A stretch of DNA of 64,000 nucleotides, from contig CAMDMZ010000018.1 of assembly GCA_945902805.1 (NCBI GenBank), positions 31,309-95,308 on the forward strand, read 5' to 3'. The notes under the pieces are model-generated. The model worked only from the letters and a program-made list of their open reading frames with translations. It made no database searches and was not told the DNA's origin. This stretch comes from Propionivibrio dicarboxylicus. GTDB taxonomy: Bacteria > Pseudomonadota > Gammaproteobacteria > Burkholderiales > Rhodocyclaceae. Below, piece after piece: positions 34,932 through 42,746 of the stretch. Position 1 is the stretch's first letter. Every line of letters starts with the position of its first letter. A program made the position numbers and the translations under genes.

Positions 34932-35501
34932 ATGTCGAACACACCTTTCGTTTCCCCCGAACAAATCTCCGCTGCTGGCAAAGCCAACGTTGAGACCATG
35001 ATGTTTATCGCCAACACGGCATTCGCCAGCGCCGAGCGCTTGGCTGCCCTGAATCTGAATACCGCTCGTTCGCTGCTCGAAGACAGCGTTGCCAATGTCA
35101 ATGCGATGCTGGCGATCAAGGACCCTCAGGCGATGATGGGTCTGCAGGCTTCGCTGGCTCAGCCGGCTGTTGAAAAGGCGGTTGCCTATTCACGCAGCGT
35201 GTATGCAATCGCCACCGAAACTCAGGAAGAGCTGAACAAGGTTCTTGAAGCTCAGGCCACCACCATGAACGCCAACGTCAATTCGGCGCTCGACCAGGCC
35301 GTCAAGTCGGCACCGGCCGGTTCCGATGTCGCTGTTGCCGCCGTCAAGCAAGCCATTGCCGCCGCCAACTCCGCTTACGACAGCATGAGCAAGGCTGCCA
35401 AGCAGGTTGCCGAAATCGCCGAAGCCAATGTGGCTGCCGCGACGACCGCGACTGTCAAAGCGGTTGGTGCCTCCGCTGCCAAGGTCAAGAAGGTCGCTTA
35501 A
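34932..35501 (+). CDS. phaP: Phasin (polyhydroxyalkanoate granule protein)
   Basis: 189 residues from ATG 34932, which follows AAGGAG. An all-helical, Ala-rich protein: PFVSPEQISAAGKANVETMM near the start, a heptad-like middle (NLNTARSLLEDSVANVNAML), and an Ala/Lys-rich C-terminal tail. This is the TIGR01841-type phasin that coats PHA granules and controls their size. It is monocistronic, with a strong promoter, an operator pair and a terminator. A very abundant protein is expected under PHA-accumulating conditions. Confidence 0.92.
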   Translation: MSNTPFVSPEQISAAGKANVETMMFIANTAFASAERLAALNLNTARSLLEDSVANVNAMLAIKDPQAMMGLQASLAQPAVEKAVAYSRSVYAIATETQEELNKVLEAQATTMNANVNSALDQAVKSAPAGSDVAVAAVKQAIAAANSAYDSMSKAAKQVAEIAEANVAAATTATVKAVGASAAKVKKVA

Positions 35502-35549
35502 TCAGTTTTTACGATGTCTCCTCCTCCAGCCCGTAACAGGGTTGGTTTA

Positions 35550-35586
35550 AAGCCCGGTCTTGCTAACGCGACCGGGCTTTTTTTTC
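35550..35586 (+). terminator. intrinsic terminator of phaP
   Basis: AAGCCCGGTC / GACCGGGCTT stem with a 9-10 nt loop followed by eight Ts. Confidence 0.9.
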
Positions 35587-35608
35587 TGCTCGTGTAGCAT
35601 GCCAGCCC

Positions 35609-37264
35609 ATGATCATCCTGAAGAACGTTACTCTGCGCCGAGGCATTAAGGTTTTGCTCGACAAAACCTCCGTCACCATCAATCCTGGGGAGAAAGTTGG
35701 CCTGGTCGGACGCAACGGCGCTGGCAAGTCCACCTTGTTTGGCCTGCTCAACGGCACCTTGCACGAAGACACGGGCGATTATTCGATCCCGACGCAATGG
35801 CGTATGGCGCAAGTCGCGCAGGACATGCCCGAAACCGAGCAAAGCGCCACCGACTTCGTCATCGATGGCGATATCGTCCTCCTGGACGCCCGCAATCAGG
35901 TTCACGACGCCGAGGCCAGCGATGACGGCATGCTCATGGCCGATGCCTATATGGCGCTCAATGACGCCGGTGAGCACGATGCCGTGTCGCGAGCCCAGGC
36001 ACTGATTCTCGGTCTCGGCTTCAAGGTTTCCGAGCTGGCCAATCCGGTCAGCAGTTTTTCCGGCGGCTGGCGTATGCGCCTGCAACTGGCACGCGCCCTG
36101 ATGTGCCCCTCCGATTTGCTTTTGCTTGACGAGCCGACCAACCACCTCGACCTCGACGCCCTGGTCTGGCTCGAAGCCTGGCTCAAGCGCTATCCCGGGA
36201 CGCTGATCATGATCAGCCACGACCGGGAATTCCTCGACGCCATCACACAAGTCACACTGCATATCGACAATGCCCGGCTGGTACGCTACGGCGGCAACTA
36301 CAGCACCTTTGAAGATATGCGCGCCGAGCAGATGCTCCTGCAGCAATCGACCTTCGCCAAGCAGCAAGAGAAAATAGCCCATCTGCAGTTGTTCATCAAT
36401 CGCTTCAAGGCCAAGGCCAGTAAAGCCAAGCAGGCGCAGAGCCGGGTCAAGGCGCTGGAGCGGATGGAGAAGATTGCGCCGGTCCTGGCCGACGCCGAAT
36501 TCACCTTCGAGTTTCAGGAACCGGCCAATCTGCCCAACCCCATGCTATCGATGGTCGACACCGCAATTGGCTATCCGCCCGCCGAGGACTCGCCAACCGG
36601 TACGCCGCCCACGATCATCGTGCGTCACATTAACCGCTCTGTGCATGCCGGGCAGCGCATCGGCATCCTTGGTGCCAATGGCCAGGGCAAATCGACGCTG
36701 GTCAAGACCATTGCCCGAGCGCTAAAAGCGGTTAGTGGTGAAGTGACCGAAGGCAAGGGCCTCAACATCGGCTACTTCGCTCAGCAGGAACTCGACGTTC
36801 TGCGTCCCCAGGACACGCCACTCGAACACATGATGCGCATGGCCAAGGAAGCCATCGCCAGTGGCCGCAGCAATGTCCCCGGTCGCGAACAGGAGCTGCG
36901 CAACTTTCTCGGCACCTTCAATTTCAGTGGCGAAATGGTCAAGCAGACTGTTGGCACCATGAGCGGCGGCGAAAAGGCGCGGCTCGTACTGTGCATGATC
37001 GTCTGGCAACGCCCCAACCTGCTCCTGCTCGACGAACCAACCAACCATCTGGACCTCTCAACCCGCGAGGCGCTGAGCGTGGCGCTCAATGAATTCGAAG
37101 GTACCGTTATGCTCGTCAGCCATGATCGCGCCCTGTTGCGCGCCGTCTGTGACGAATTCTGGCTAGTCTCGCGCGGCGGCATCGCCCCCTTCGACGGCGA
37201 CCTCGACGACTACCAGCGCTACCTGCTCAACGAGGCAAAACGGACCCGCGACGCAGGTTTGTAG
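35609..37264 (+). CDS. ABC-F family ATPase
   Basis: 551 residues, two ABC domains and no membrane segment. The first has GRNGAGKSTLF (about 34-44) and SGGWRMRLQLARALM; the second has GANGQGKSTLV (about 355) and SGGEKARLVLCMI. A linker between them (about 235-300) is rich in Lys and charged residues, the P-site tRNA interaction motif of ABC-F proteins. The start IILKNVTLRRGIKVLLDKTS resembles the YheS subgroup, but the usual C-terminal coiled coil is missing. ABC-F proteins act on the ribosome. No resistance role is implied by the sequence. Confidence 0.88.
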   Translation: MIILKNVTLRRGIKVLLDKTSVTINPGEKVGLVGRNGAGKSTLFGLLNGTLHEDTGDYSIPTQWRMAQVAQDMPETEQSATDFVIDGDIVLLDARNQVHDAEASDDGMLMADAYMALNDAGEHDAVSRAQALILGLGFKVSELANPVSSFSGGWRMRLQLARALMCPSDLLLLDEPTNHLDLDALVWLEAWLKRYPGTLIMISHDREFLDAITQVTLHIDNARLVRYGGNYSTFEDMRAEQMLLQQSTFAKQQEKIAHLQLFINRFKAKASKAKQAQSRVKALERMEKIAPVLADAEFTFEFQEPANLPNPMLSMVDTAIGYPPAEDSPTGTPPTIIVRHINRSVHAGQRIGILGANGQGKSTLVKTIARALKAVSGEVTEGKGLNIGYFAQQELDVLRPQDTPLEHMMRMAKEAIASGRSNVPGREQELRNFLGTFNFSGEMVKQTVGTMSGGEKARLVLCMIVWQRPNLLLLDEPTNHLDLSTREALSVALNEFEGTVMLVSHDRALLRAVCDEFWLVSRGGIAPFDGDLDDYQRYLLNEAKRTRDAGL

Positions 37265-37331
37265 GCGGCTGGCATCTTACTGTGCGCAAGACCTATATCA
37301 GCCTATAAAAATAATACTTTCGCAAATTAGA

Positions 37332-37382
37332 ATATTCGAATATACAAAATCCGATTGCAAGACTACATTAGCACCTGCTAAT
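37332..37382. promoter_or_regulatory. Two palindromes upstream of the sulfur-globule-like gene
   Basis: ATATTCGAATAT (37332-37343) is a perfect 12-bp palindrome; ATTAGCA CC TGCTAAT (37367-37382) has perfect 7-bp arms. They lie 125-175 bp before the start codon, in an unusually AT-rich stretch. They could be operators; the binding protein is unknown. Confidence 0.45.
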
Positions 37383-37506
37383 GCTTCTTCGGCGGGACAA
37401 ACCAAGACCCAACCGCCCGGCTTTCACCAAGCAGACTGCAGAAGAGAAGGCGGTTTTCGGTTTTGCTAAACACACATACACTTTAATTTCACCTGAGGAT
37501 AACCAA

Positions 37507-37920
37507 ATGAAAACAACATTCAAAGTTCTGGCTGCTTCCGTAGCCGTCATCGCCAGCAGCGTCGCTTTTGCTCAGCCGAATGGCCCGTTCAACGCCCAGC
37601 AGGCGCCGCAAGCGTACTCCGCTCAGCAGCAACAAGGCCCTCAGCAAGGCGGCAACTACGGCTATGCCCCTGGCTACTACAACAATGGCTACAACGGCTA
37701 CAACAACGGTGGCTACAGCGACGGCCGTGGTTATGCTGATGGCCGTGGTTACGGCTCCGGTCGTGGTAACGGTTCCGGTCGTGGCAATGCCCGTGGCAAC
37801 TTCGGCTTCAACATGGGCGGCGACATGAGCGGCGACGGCAACGGCTACACCAACGGCAATGGCAATGGTTGGGGCAACGGCAACAACGGCTACAACGGCC
37901 GCGGCTACAACGGCTGGTAA
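37507..37920 (+). CDS. Secreted Gly/Asn/Tyr-rich protein, sulfur-globule-protein-like
   Basis: 137 residues from ATG 37507. The signal peptide MKTTFKVLAASVAVIASSVA ends at FAQ. The mature protein is low complexity: Gln/Ala start, then GYNGYNNGGYSDGRG-type repeats and a core GSGRGNARGNFGFNMGGDM, then GNGNGWGNGNNGYNGRG. The composition (Gly, Asn, Tyr) and the RGNFGFNMGGDM core resemble sulfur globule envelope proteins and the related sulfur globule family. A second copy of the core is found in the protein at 51557. The nearby fccB makes sulfur globules plausible. Homology is inferred, not tested. Confidence 0.6.
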   Translation: MKTTFKVLAASVAVIASSVAFAQPNGPFNAQQAPQAYSAQQQQGPQQGGNYGYAPGYYNNGYNGYNNGGYSDGRGYADGRGYGSGRGNGSGRGNARGNFGFNMGGDMSGDGNGYTNGNGNGWGNGNNGYNGRGYNGW

Positions 37921-37950
37921 TCCACTCAATCAACTCGGAGATATTCAATC

Positions 37951-38571
37951 ATGGAAAACCAAACCACTGAAAACGTAGAGTTCGTCGCGTCCGAGGCAAC
38001 TGCCCCGACCGTCGAGCCGAAGAAGACCCGTTTCGCTTCTGCAGTCGCCTTCGTCCAACGCACGCCGAAGTGGGCGATGATCACCGTACCGGTGTTGGCG
38101 ATCGCTCTGCTCGCCTACAACGGCGGCTATCTGCAGAAGGCTGGCAGCAAGGCAAGCGAAGTTATCGCAGCAATGACCCCGTCGCTGGGCACCCCCGTCA
38201 GCGCCGAGGACAAGCTGACCGTAGCCCGCAGCGCTTTTGCCGCCGGTGACATCAAGGGTTCCATCGACGGTTATCGCGCGTTCATCGCCGCCAACCCGAC
38301 TGACATCTCGGCACGTGGCGAACTGGGCAACGTTCTCTACACCGTTGGTGCCATCAACGAGGCGTCGCAAGCATTCTTCGAGACCGCCAACCTGGCGATC
38401 GAGCAGAATCAAATCGAAGTGGCTGAAGCGCTGCTTCCCGCCGTTAGCGAAGGCAACCCGATGCTCGCCAACGAATTGAACGACAAGCTGTTCGATCACC
38501 AAGTTCGCACCAATCTGTCCCAGCGTGCGCAACCGGTTCAGCAGCAGCAACAGCCTCAGCAGCAAGGTTAA
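37951..38571 (+). CDS. Membrane-anchored TPR protein (paralogue A)
   Basis: 206 residues. One membrane helix (about 48-65, WAMITVPVLAIALLAYNGGY) follows a cytoplasmic N terminus with no signal peptidase site. After a short linker come about two TPR-type units (AEDKLTVARSAFAAGDIKGS and ARGELGNVLYTVGAINEASQ) and a Gln-rich tail. It starts 30 bp after the sulfur-globule-like gene with GGAGAT as the binding site, so both are probably one transcript. It is clearly related to the protein at 39083. It could tether or count partner proteins; no direct evidence of function. Confidence 0.7.
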   Translation: MENQTTENVEFVASEATAPTVEPKKTRFASAVAFVQRTPKWAMITVPVLAIALLAYNGGYLQKAGSKASEVIAAMTPSLGTPVSAEDKLTVARSAFAAGDIKGSIDGYRAFIAANPTDISARGELGNVLYTVGAINEASQAFFETANLAIEQNQIEVAEALLPAVSEGNPMLANELNDKLFDHQVRTNLSQRAQPVQQQQQPQQQG

Positions 38572-38583
38572 GTTGTTTCCGAA

Positions 38584-38617
38584 AAGGCTCGGCGCCCTTC
38601 CTGGGCCGAGCCTTTGT
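38584..38617 (+). terminator. hairpin after the first TPR gene
   Basis: AAGGCTCGGC / GCCGAGCCTT stem, 11-nt loop, then TGTTTG. The T-run is modest, so it may be a partial terminator or attenuator. Confidence 0.6.
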
Positions 38618-38663
38618 TTGATCGCCGGCTGCCGTACCGCCGGCGTTTGTACTGGAGTCGAGA

Positions 38664-38948
38664 ATGGATGCCTCTGAAGCACGCAAGCTGACCGAGATAT
38701 ACCTCCATCCGGATATTGACGCGATGGTTAAAACCATTGACGAACGGGTCGAAGAAGCTGCGCGCAACGGACAATGCCATATCACGAACCCGGAAGGTGA
38801 TCATCACCGCGACGGCGTGCGATACCACCCGACACCCGAAGAACGACGCGCATTGCGGCGGCACTACGAAAGCCGCGGATTCAAATGGAACAACAACCCA
38901 AAGGCGGGGCATCCCTGTTGCCGAGGGTTGACTACGTTATCTTGGTAG
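38664..38948 (+). CDS. Small His/Arg-rich hypothetical protein
   Basis: 94 residues from ATG 38664, with TGGAG upstream. Soluble, charged, with an N-terminal helix (EARKLTEIYLHPDIDAMVKT) and a His/Arg-rich C-terminal half (GDHHRDGVRYHPTPEERRAL, HYESRGFKW, GHPCC). No signal peptide. The cysteines and histidines could bind metal, but there is no standard motif. It lies between the two TPR paralogues. Not recognised. Confidence 0.55.
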   Translation: MDASEARKLTEIYLHPDIDAMVKTIDERVEEAARNGQCHITNPEGDHHRDGVRYHPTPEERRALRRHYESRGFKWNNNPKAGHPCCRGLTTLSW

Positions 38949-39082
38949 TCTTCGGTTGCCGGTTTCCCCCGGCATCTTCAGTACGCTCACCAGGAAACAC
39001 CGCTTAACAGCACCGAGCCGGCAAAATACCGGACCGAAAAGACCAACACTTTATTCTTTGTATCTCGTTACGGAGAAAGACA

Positions 39083-39961
39083 ATGCAAGCACAAATGACA
39101 GCGACTTCGGCACCGCCCCGTGGACTATCGTTCCGCAGATTATTGTCGGTGATCTTTCTGCTGGCGTTGATTGCCGGCGCTTACTACGGCTACACCAAAG
39201 GCTGGTTCTCGCAGATGGCCTATCGCCTGAGCAACGCCATCACCTACACCATGCCGACCGTGACCCGCGCCATTGCCAAGCTGGGCGACGTTTTTTCGCC
39301 GCCCACGGATCACGCGGCCACCGTTCCTGTCAACACGGTGGCCACGAACGGCGCACCGGTGATGATGAATGATCCCGCCATGATCAATGGACCTGTCGCC
39401 ATGAACGACCCGGCCATGATGCATGCGCCGATGATGGGCGACGCACCGGTTGCGCCGAATGCACCGTTCATGCCGCCACCGGCGCCGGTCATGCAAGACC
39501 CGATCATTGATGCGCGTGGCGCCTATGCCGCCGGCGATCTCAATGCAGCCATCGGGATTTATCGCAACTTGATCGCCAATACGCCGAACAACGTTGGCGC
39601 CTATGGCGAACTGGGTAATGTCTTCTACGCAGCCGGAATGTATGCCGAAGCCACCCACGCCTTCTACGACGCCGCTCGGCTCGCCATCAGCCAGAATCGC
39701 CTGGAAGTGGCCGAACACCTTCTACCGGTGGTGATGGAAGCCAACTCGATGCTGGCATCCCAGTTGCACGAGCAACTGGCGAATGCGCAAATGCAAGCTG
39801 CCAACGCCCAGATGCAAGCCGATCGCGCCCGCATGGCACAACCGATGCCCTACGAAATGCAAGCACCGGGAGCGCCTGACTATGCGCCGCAGTTCATGCA
39901 GCAGCCAATGCAGCAAATGCAGCAGCAACCCTACGCCTATCCGCAACCCTACTACCGTTAA
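39083..39961 (+). CDS. Membrane-anchored TPR protein (paralogue B) with Met-rich linkers
   Basis: 292 residues. One membrane helix (about 18-35, LLSVIFLLALIAGAYYGYTK) is followed by a Met/Pro/Ala/Asn-rich linker with repeats of NDPAM/MHAPMM. A TPR region follows (ARGAYAAGDLNAAIGIYRNL and GAYGELGNVFYAAGMYAEAT) and aligns closely with the protein at 37951. The C terminus is Met/Gln/Pro-rich (QFMQQPMQQMQQQP). ACGGAGAAAG precedes the ATG. Two anchored TPR paralogues flanking one small gene suggest a duplication within one locus. It is 14 bp from the cysteine-repeat gene. Confidence 0.7.
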   Translation: MQAQMTATSAPPRGLSFRRLLSVIFLLALIAGAYYGYTKGWFSQMAYRLSNAITYTMPTVTRAIAKLGDVFSPPTDHAATVPVNTVATNGAPVMMNDPAMINGPVAMNDPAMMHAPMMGDAPVAPNAPFMPPPAPVMQDPIIDARGAYAAGDLNAAIGIYRNLIANTPNNVGAYGELGNVFYAAGMYAEATHAFYDAARLAISQNRLEVAEHLLPVVMEANSMLASQLHEQLANAQMQAANAQMQADRARMAQPMPYEMQAPGAPDYAPQFMQQPMQQMQQQPYAYPQPYYR

Positions 39962-39975
39962 GTTTGAGGCCCACC

Positions 39976-40860
39976 ATGCGTCGTTCGTTCCTCTGGCTGG
40001 CCGGCGGCATCCTTGCGGCCACGCTTACATTGTCTGCCGTGGCACAACCGGTAGCGGGCGCTTCGTCAGCTCCCAGCCAGAAGCTCAACGACTGCAGCAA
40101 AGATTCCGACCCCAAGCTGTGCGAGGCCTACAACAAGGCTCTCGCCAGTTGCGGCAAGCCGCCTTCGCCGGATTTCAGCGACTGCATGGATGATCATGCG
40201 CCGCCGATGGACTGCACCAAGTCGCCGAACCCCACCCGTTGTACCAGTGCCCAAAAGGCCCGTGACGCCTGTCGCGGCAAACGCGGCGACGAACGTGCCA
40301 AGTGCATGCAAGACAAAATGCCGCAAGGCGGTGGCCCGGGCCAGCGGATTGAAGACTGCAGCAAGACGTCCGACCCCAAGATGTGCGACACCTACAACAA
40401 GGCAGTAAGTGCTTGTGGCCAGCCCAACAGCCCGGACTTCGGTGACTGCATGGACGACCACACACCGGCAATGGACTGCAGCAAATCGCCAAACCCAACC
40501 CTGTGCACCACGGCGCAAAAAGCCCGTGATGCCTGTCGTGGCAAGCGCGGCGGCGAACGCGCCAATTGCCTCCAGGAAAAGATGCCCCACACCGGCGGCG
40601 CCCAACGAATCGAGGACTGCAGCAAGACCCCCGACCCGAAAATGTGCGAAAGCTTCAACAAGGCCGTGGCCGCCTGCGCCAGCCTAGCCGGACCCGACCA
40701 ACTGGCCTGCATGGAAGACCAGCGACCAGCGGTCGACTGCAGCAAGTTTTCCAATCCGGCGCAATGCAAAGCGACCGAGCAAGCGTTGCAGGCGTGTAAA
40801 GGCAAGCGCGGTCAGGAACGTAGCAAATGCATGCAAGAGCGCCTGGCACCCGCCCGCTGA
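39976..40860 (+). CDS. Secreted cysteine-repeat protein with 24 regularly spaced cysteines
   Basis: 294 residues from ATG 39976. The signal peptide is SFLWLAGGILAATLTLSAVA. The mature part is three tandem units of about 86 residues. Each unit has eight cysteines spaced C-x8-C-x9-C-x10-C-x9-C-x8-C-x9-C-x10-C, kept exactly in all three units; each unit is itself a doubled C-x8-C-x9-C-x10-C module. Unit landmarks are IEDCSKT.DPKMC, ACG, DCMDDH, DCSKSPNP, KARDACRGKRG. No CxxCH occurs, so it is not a cytochrome. Disulfide-bonded helical hairpins are likely. Family unknown; metal binding, thiol chemistry or a structural role are possible. Confidence 0.75.
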   Translation: MRRSFLWLAGGILAATLTLSAVAQPVAGASSAPSQKLNDCSKDSDPKLCEAYNKALASCGKPPSPDFSDCMDDHAPPMDCTKSPNPTRCTSAQKARDACRGKRGDERAKCMQDKMPQGGGPGQRIEDCSKTSDPKMCDTYNKAVSACGQPNSPDFGDCMDDHTPAMDCSKSPNPTLCTTAQKARDACRGKRGGERANCLQEKMPHTGGAQRIEDCSKTPDPKMCESFNKAVAACASLAGPDQLACMEDQRPAVDCSKFSNPAQCKATEQALQACKGKRGQERSKCMQERLAPAR

Positions 40861-40983
40861 TCCATCAATTCGCTGCGATTCGGCATCGCTTTAACGCTTG
40901 CAACTGAGCCAATCTTGGTTCACCATCCTGGCAATCTTCGGACCGCATCCGGGGAGTTCGACAACTTTTTGGAGGTAGGTTTG

Positions 40984-41625
40984 ATGTCAATGTATGTAAA
41001 ACGAACCATCGGCAGTTCATTGATTGCAGCACTGGCGCTATCCGCTTCGCTCGCCGCCGCTCAGCCGTATGGTGGCAATCCGGGCTGGAACGCACAGCCT
41101 CAGGCGAATGAAGGCGGTTATGGCGCACCCTGGGGGCAGCAAGTTGAGCAGAATTCGCCCTCCGCCCTATTACGTGAGGGTGTCGAAAAGCTGACCCGTA
41201 TTCTCCAGAGTCGCCCCAGCCGTGGCGCCTTGACCAGCTTTATCGATACAGAAATCGCTCCATGGTTCGATTTCGACTTCATGGCCGCATCCGCTGCTGG
41301 TCGGCGTTTTCAATACATGAACGAAGCACAGCAAGACGATGTGGCCGCTCGCATTCGCCACAACTTCCTCGACCGCATGGTGCAAAAGCTTGCCCAGTAC
41401 AGTTCGCAGCGCGCGGCTTTCCTGCCCGCACGTGCCGATGGCCCGGGCCAGATGACACTGCCGGTAGCGATCGAGAATCAGGGCGGCTATCCGTCACAGC
41501 TCGAGTTTCACATGCGCCTGACCGAAAATGGCTGGCGCGTCGTTGACGTATCGGCAAACGGCATGAGCGCCCTGCTCCACTATCGCCAAAACTTCAATGA
41601 ACTGATGGGTCAGCGTCGTTACTGA
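40984..41625 (+). CDS. MlaC/Ttg2D-like periplasmic phospholipid-binding protein
   Basis: 213 residues from ATG 40984 (TTTGGAGG upstream). The signal peptide ends at LAAAQ. A Gly/Gln/Asn-rich stretch precedes an MlaC-type domain: LREGVEKLTRILQSRPSRGA, FIDTEIAPWFDFDFMAASAA, DDVAARIRHNFLDRMVQKLA and TENGWRVVDVSANGMSALLH. MlaC shuttles phospholipids between outer and inner membranes with MlaFEDB. No mla permease genes are nearby, so it acts apart from the standard operon. It is the last gene of the envelope locus, followed by a strong terminator. Confidence 0.78.
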   Translation: MSMYVKRTIGSSLIAALALSASLAAAQPYGGNPGWNAQPQANEGGYGAPWGQQVEQNSPSALLREGVEKLTRILQSRPSRGALTSFIDTEIAPWFDFDFMAASAAGRRFQYMNEAQQDDVAARIRHNFLDRMVQKLAQYSSQRAAFLPARADGPGQMTLPVAIENQGGYPSQLEFHMRLTENGWRVVDVSANGMSALLHYRQNFNELMGQRRY

Positions 41626-41676
41626 AGAGCCAAATAGTTACCGATAGCCGCCACCAGTAGCGGCACCGCACGATGG

Positions 41677-41706
41677 GCGAACCGACATTCGGTTCGCTTT
41701 TTTTTC
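41677..41706 (+). terminator. intrinsic terminator closing the envelope locus
   Basis: GCGAACCG / CGGTTCGC stem with an ACATT loop and nine Ts, 50 bp after the MlaC-like stop. Confidence 0.9.
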
Positions 41707-41710
41707 GTCG

Positions 41711-42649
41711 CTAGGATTTGAAATTCCGCCATGCCGCCACCGCCGCCGGTATCTCGCCGACGGCCGCAAAACAGCTGATTCCCGGCAGGTGTTTCGCATG
41801 TCGTGCCAGGTTGCCGCCGCCGACCCAGATTTCAGTTTCGCCCGTGAGCCCACCTCGCAACTCCAGCAAAGCGTCACGCGCCTTGCGCCACGGATAAGCG
41901 CTGGAAAATGACAGCGCGACGATATCGATGGTCGTGCTCTGCACCGCGCCGATGATGTCGCTGATTGGCGTTTGGGCGCCAAGCGAAAGACACCAGGCAC
42001 CTTCGGCGGCGAGCAAAGCCTCGGCCATCAGCAAACCGAGCACGTGTTCTTCGTCCTTGAGCGTCGTTAGCAACACCTGCGGTCGCGCATTTGAGCGGGG
42101 CAAGCTCTGAATCGCCGCCCGCAACTGGTTTTGCATCAGTTCCGTATATAAGTGCTCTTCAAACACCCGAATTTCACCCGCCACCCAAGCCTCGCCAATC
42201 CGGCGATTCAACTCCGGCACGGTGTCGCAGACAAAGCGCTGAACACCCTCGCGGGCTATCCGTTGCGCCAGATCGTAACGCAATAACTCCGCCTGCCCCG
42301 AGCGCAACCGATCGATCAGCCAATCCGGCGCCGTCTCGCCAGCGCCGACTTTTTCAGCCACTGACTCCCTGCTTTCAAGTTGCCGCTGCAAGTCAGCCAC
42401 ATTGTCGGCCATCAGTTTGCCCGGACGCAGCCCCTGATCCATGAGGCGCTTGATCAGACGCAAGCGATCGACCTGCTCAGGCGGATACCAGCGCTCCCCT
42501 AAGGCGTCACGGTCCGGCTGCGGAAAGCCATAGCGACGCTCCCAGACGCGCAAGGTGTCCTTGCCAATACCGGTGTCGCGCTCCACTGCAGCAATGCCGC
42601 AGCCCCCCGGAGACTTCGCCATTTGAGTCATTGCCTCTTCAGAATTCAT
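41711..42649 (-). CDS. MerR-family regulator with cobalamin-binding domain (CarH/LitR type)
   Basis: 312 residues. The MerR winged helix is at about 16-85 (AAVERDTGIGKDTLRVWERR, GERWYPPEQVDRLRLIKRL). A helical bundle contains W155-x9-E165-H166, and the Rossmann part contains E200-E-H202-V-L-G205. These are the Wx9EH and (D/E)xHxxG marks of adenosylcobalamin photoreceptors such as CarH and LitR, where light breaks the Co-C bond and releases DNA. It is divergent from a ten-gene operon whose content matches LitR/ChrR regulons. A copy of the 24-bp repeat (KVGAGETA, residues 100-107) lies in the linker between the two domains. Confidence 0.88.
   Translation of the reverse strand: MNSEEAMTQMAKSPGGCGIAAVERDTGIGKDTLRVWERRYGFPQPDRDALGERWYPPEQVDRLRLIKRLMDQGLRPGKLMADNVADLQRQLESRESVAEKVGAGETAPDWLIDRLRSGQAELLRYDLAQRIAREGVQRFVCDTVPELNRRIGEAWVAGEIRVFEEHLYTELMQNQLRAAIQSLPRSNARPQVLLTTLKDEEHVLGLLMAEALLAAEGAWCLSLGAQTPISDIIGAVQSTTIDIVALSFSSAYPWRKARDALLELRGGLTGETEIWVGGGNLARHAKHLPGISCFAAVGEIPAAVAAWRNFKS
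42329..42352 (-). repeat. 24-bp dispersed repeat, copy 9 (inside the CarH-like gene)
   Basis: One mismatch to consensus, on the gene's own strand, frame K-V-G-A-G-E-T-A, in the inter-domain linker. Confidence 0.85.
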
Positions 42650-42653
42650 TCAT

Positions 42654-42731
42654 TTTTGTCCATGACAAAATAGTTGACATGACTTACCTAAAACGATACT
42701 GTAGCGAAACAGTCAAGTTTTGTCCAGGACA
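42654..42731 (+). promoter_or_regulatory. Promoter with flanking TTTTGTC palindromes (probable CarH-like operator)
   Basis: A sigma70 promoter, TTGACA (42674-42679), 17 bp, TACTGT (42697-42702), points to the gpx operon. A perfect palindrome TTTTGTC CAT GACAAAA (42654-42670) abuts its -35 box, and a second, TTTTGTC CAG GACA (42718-42731), lies in the early transcribed region. The pair is placed for repression of the operon, and the first site also for autoregulation of the divergent regulator gene. Confidence 0.65.
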
Positions 42732-42746
42732 TTGAAAGCCCGAAAA

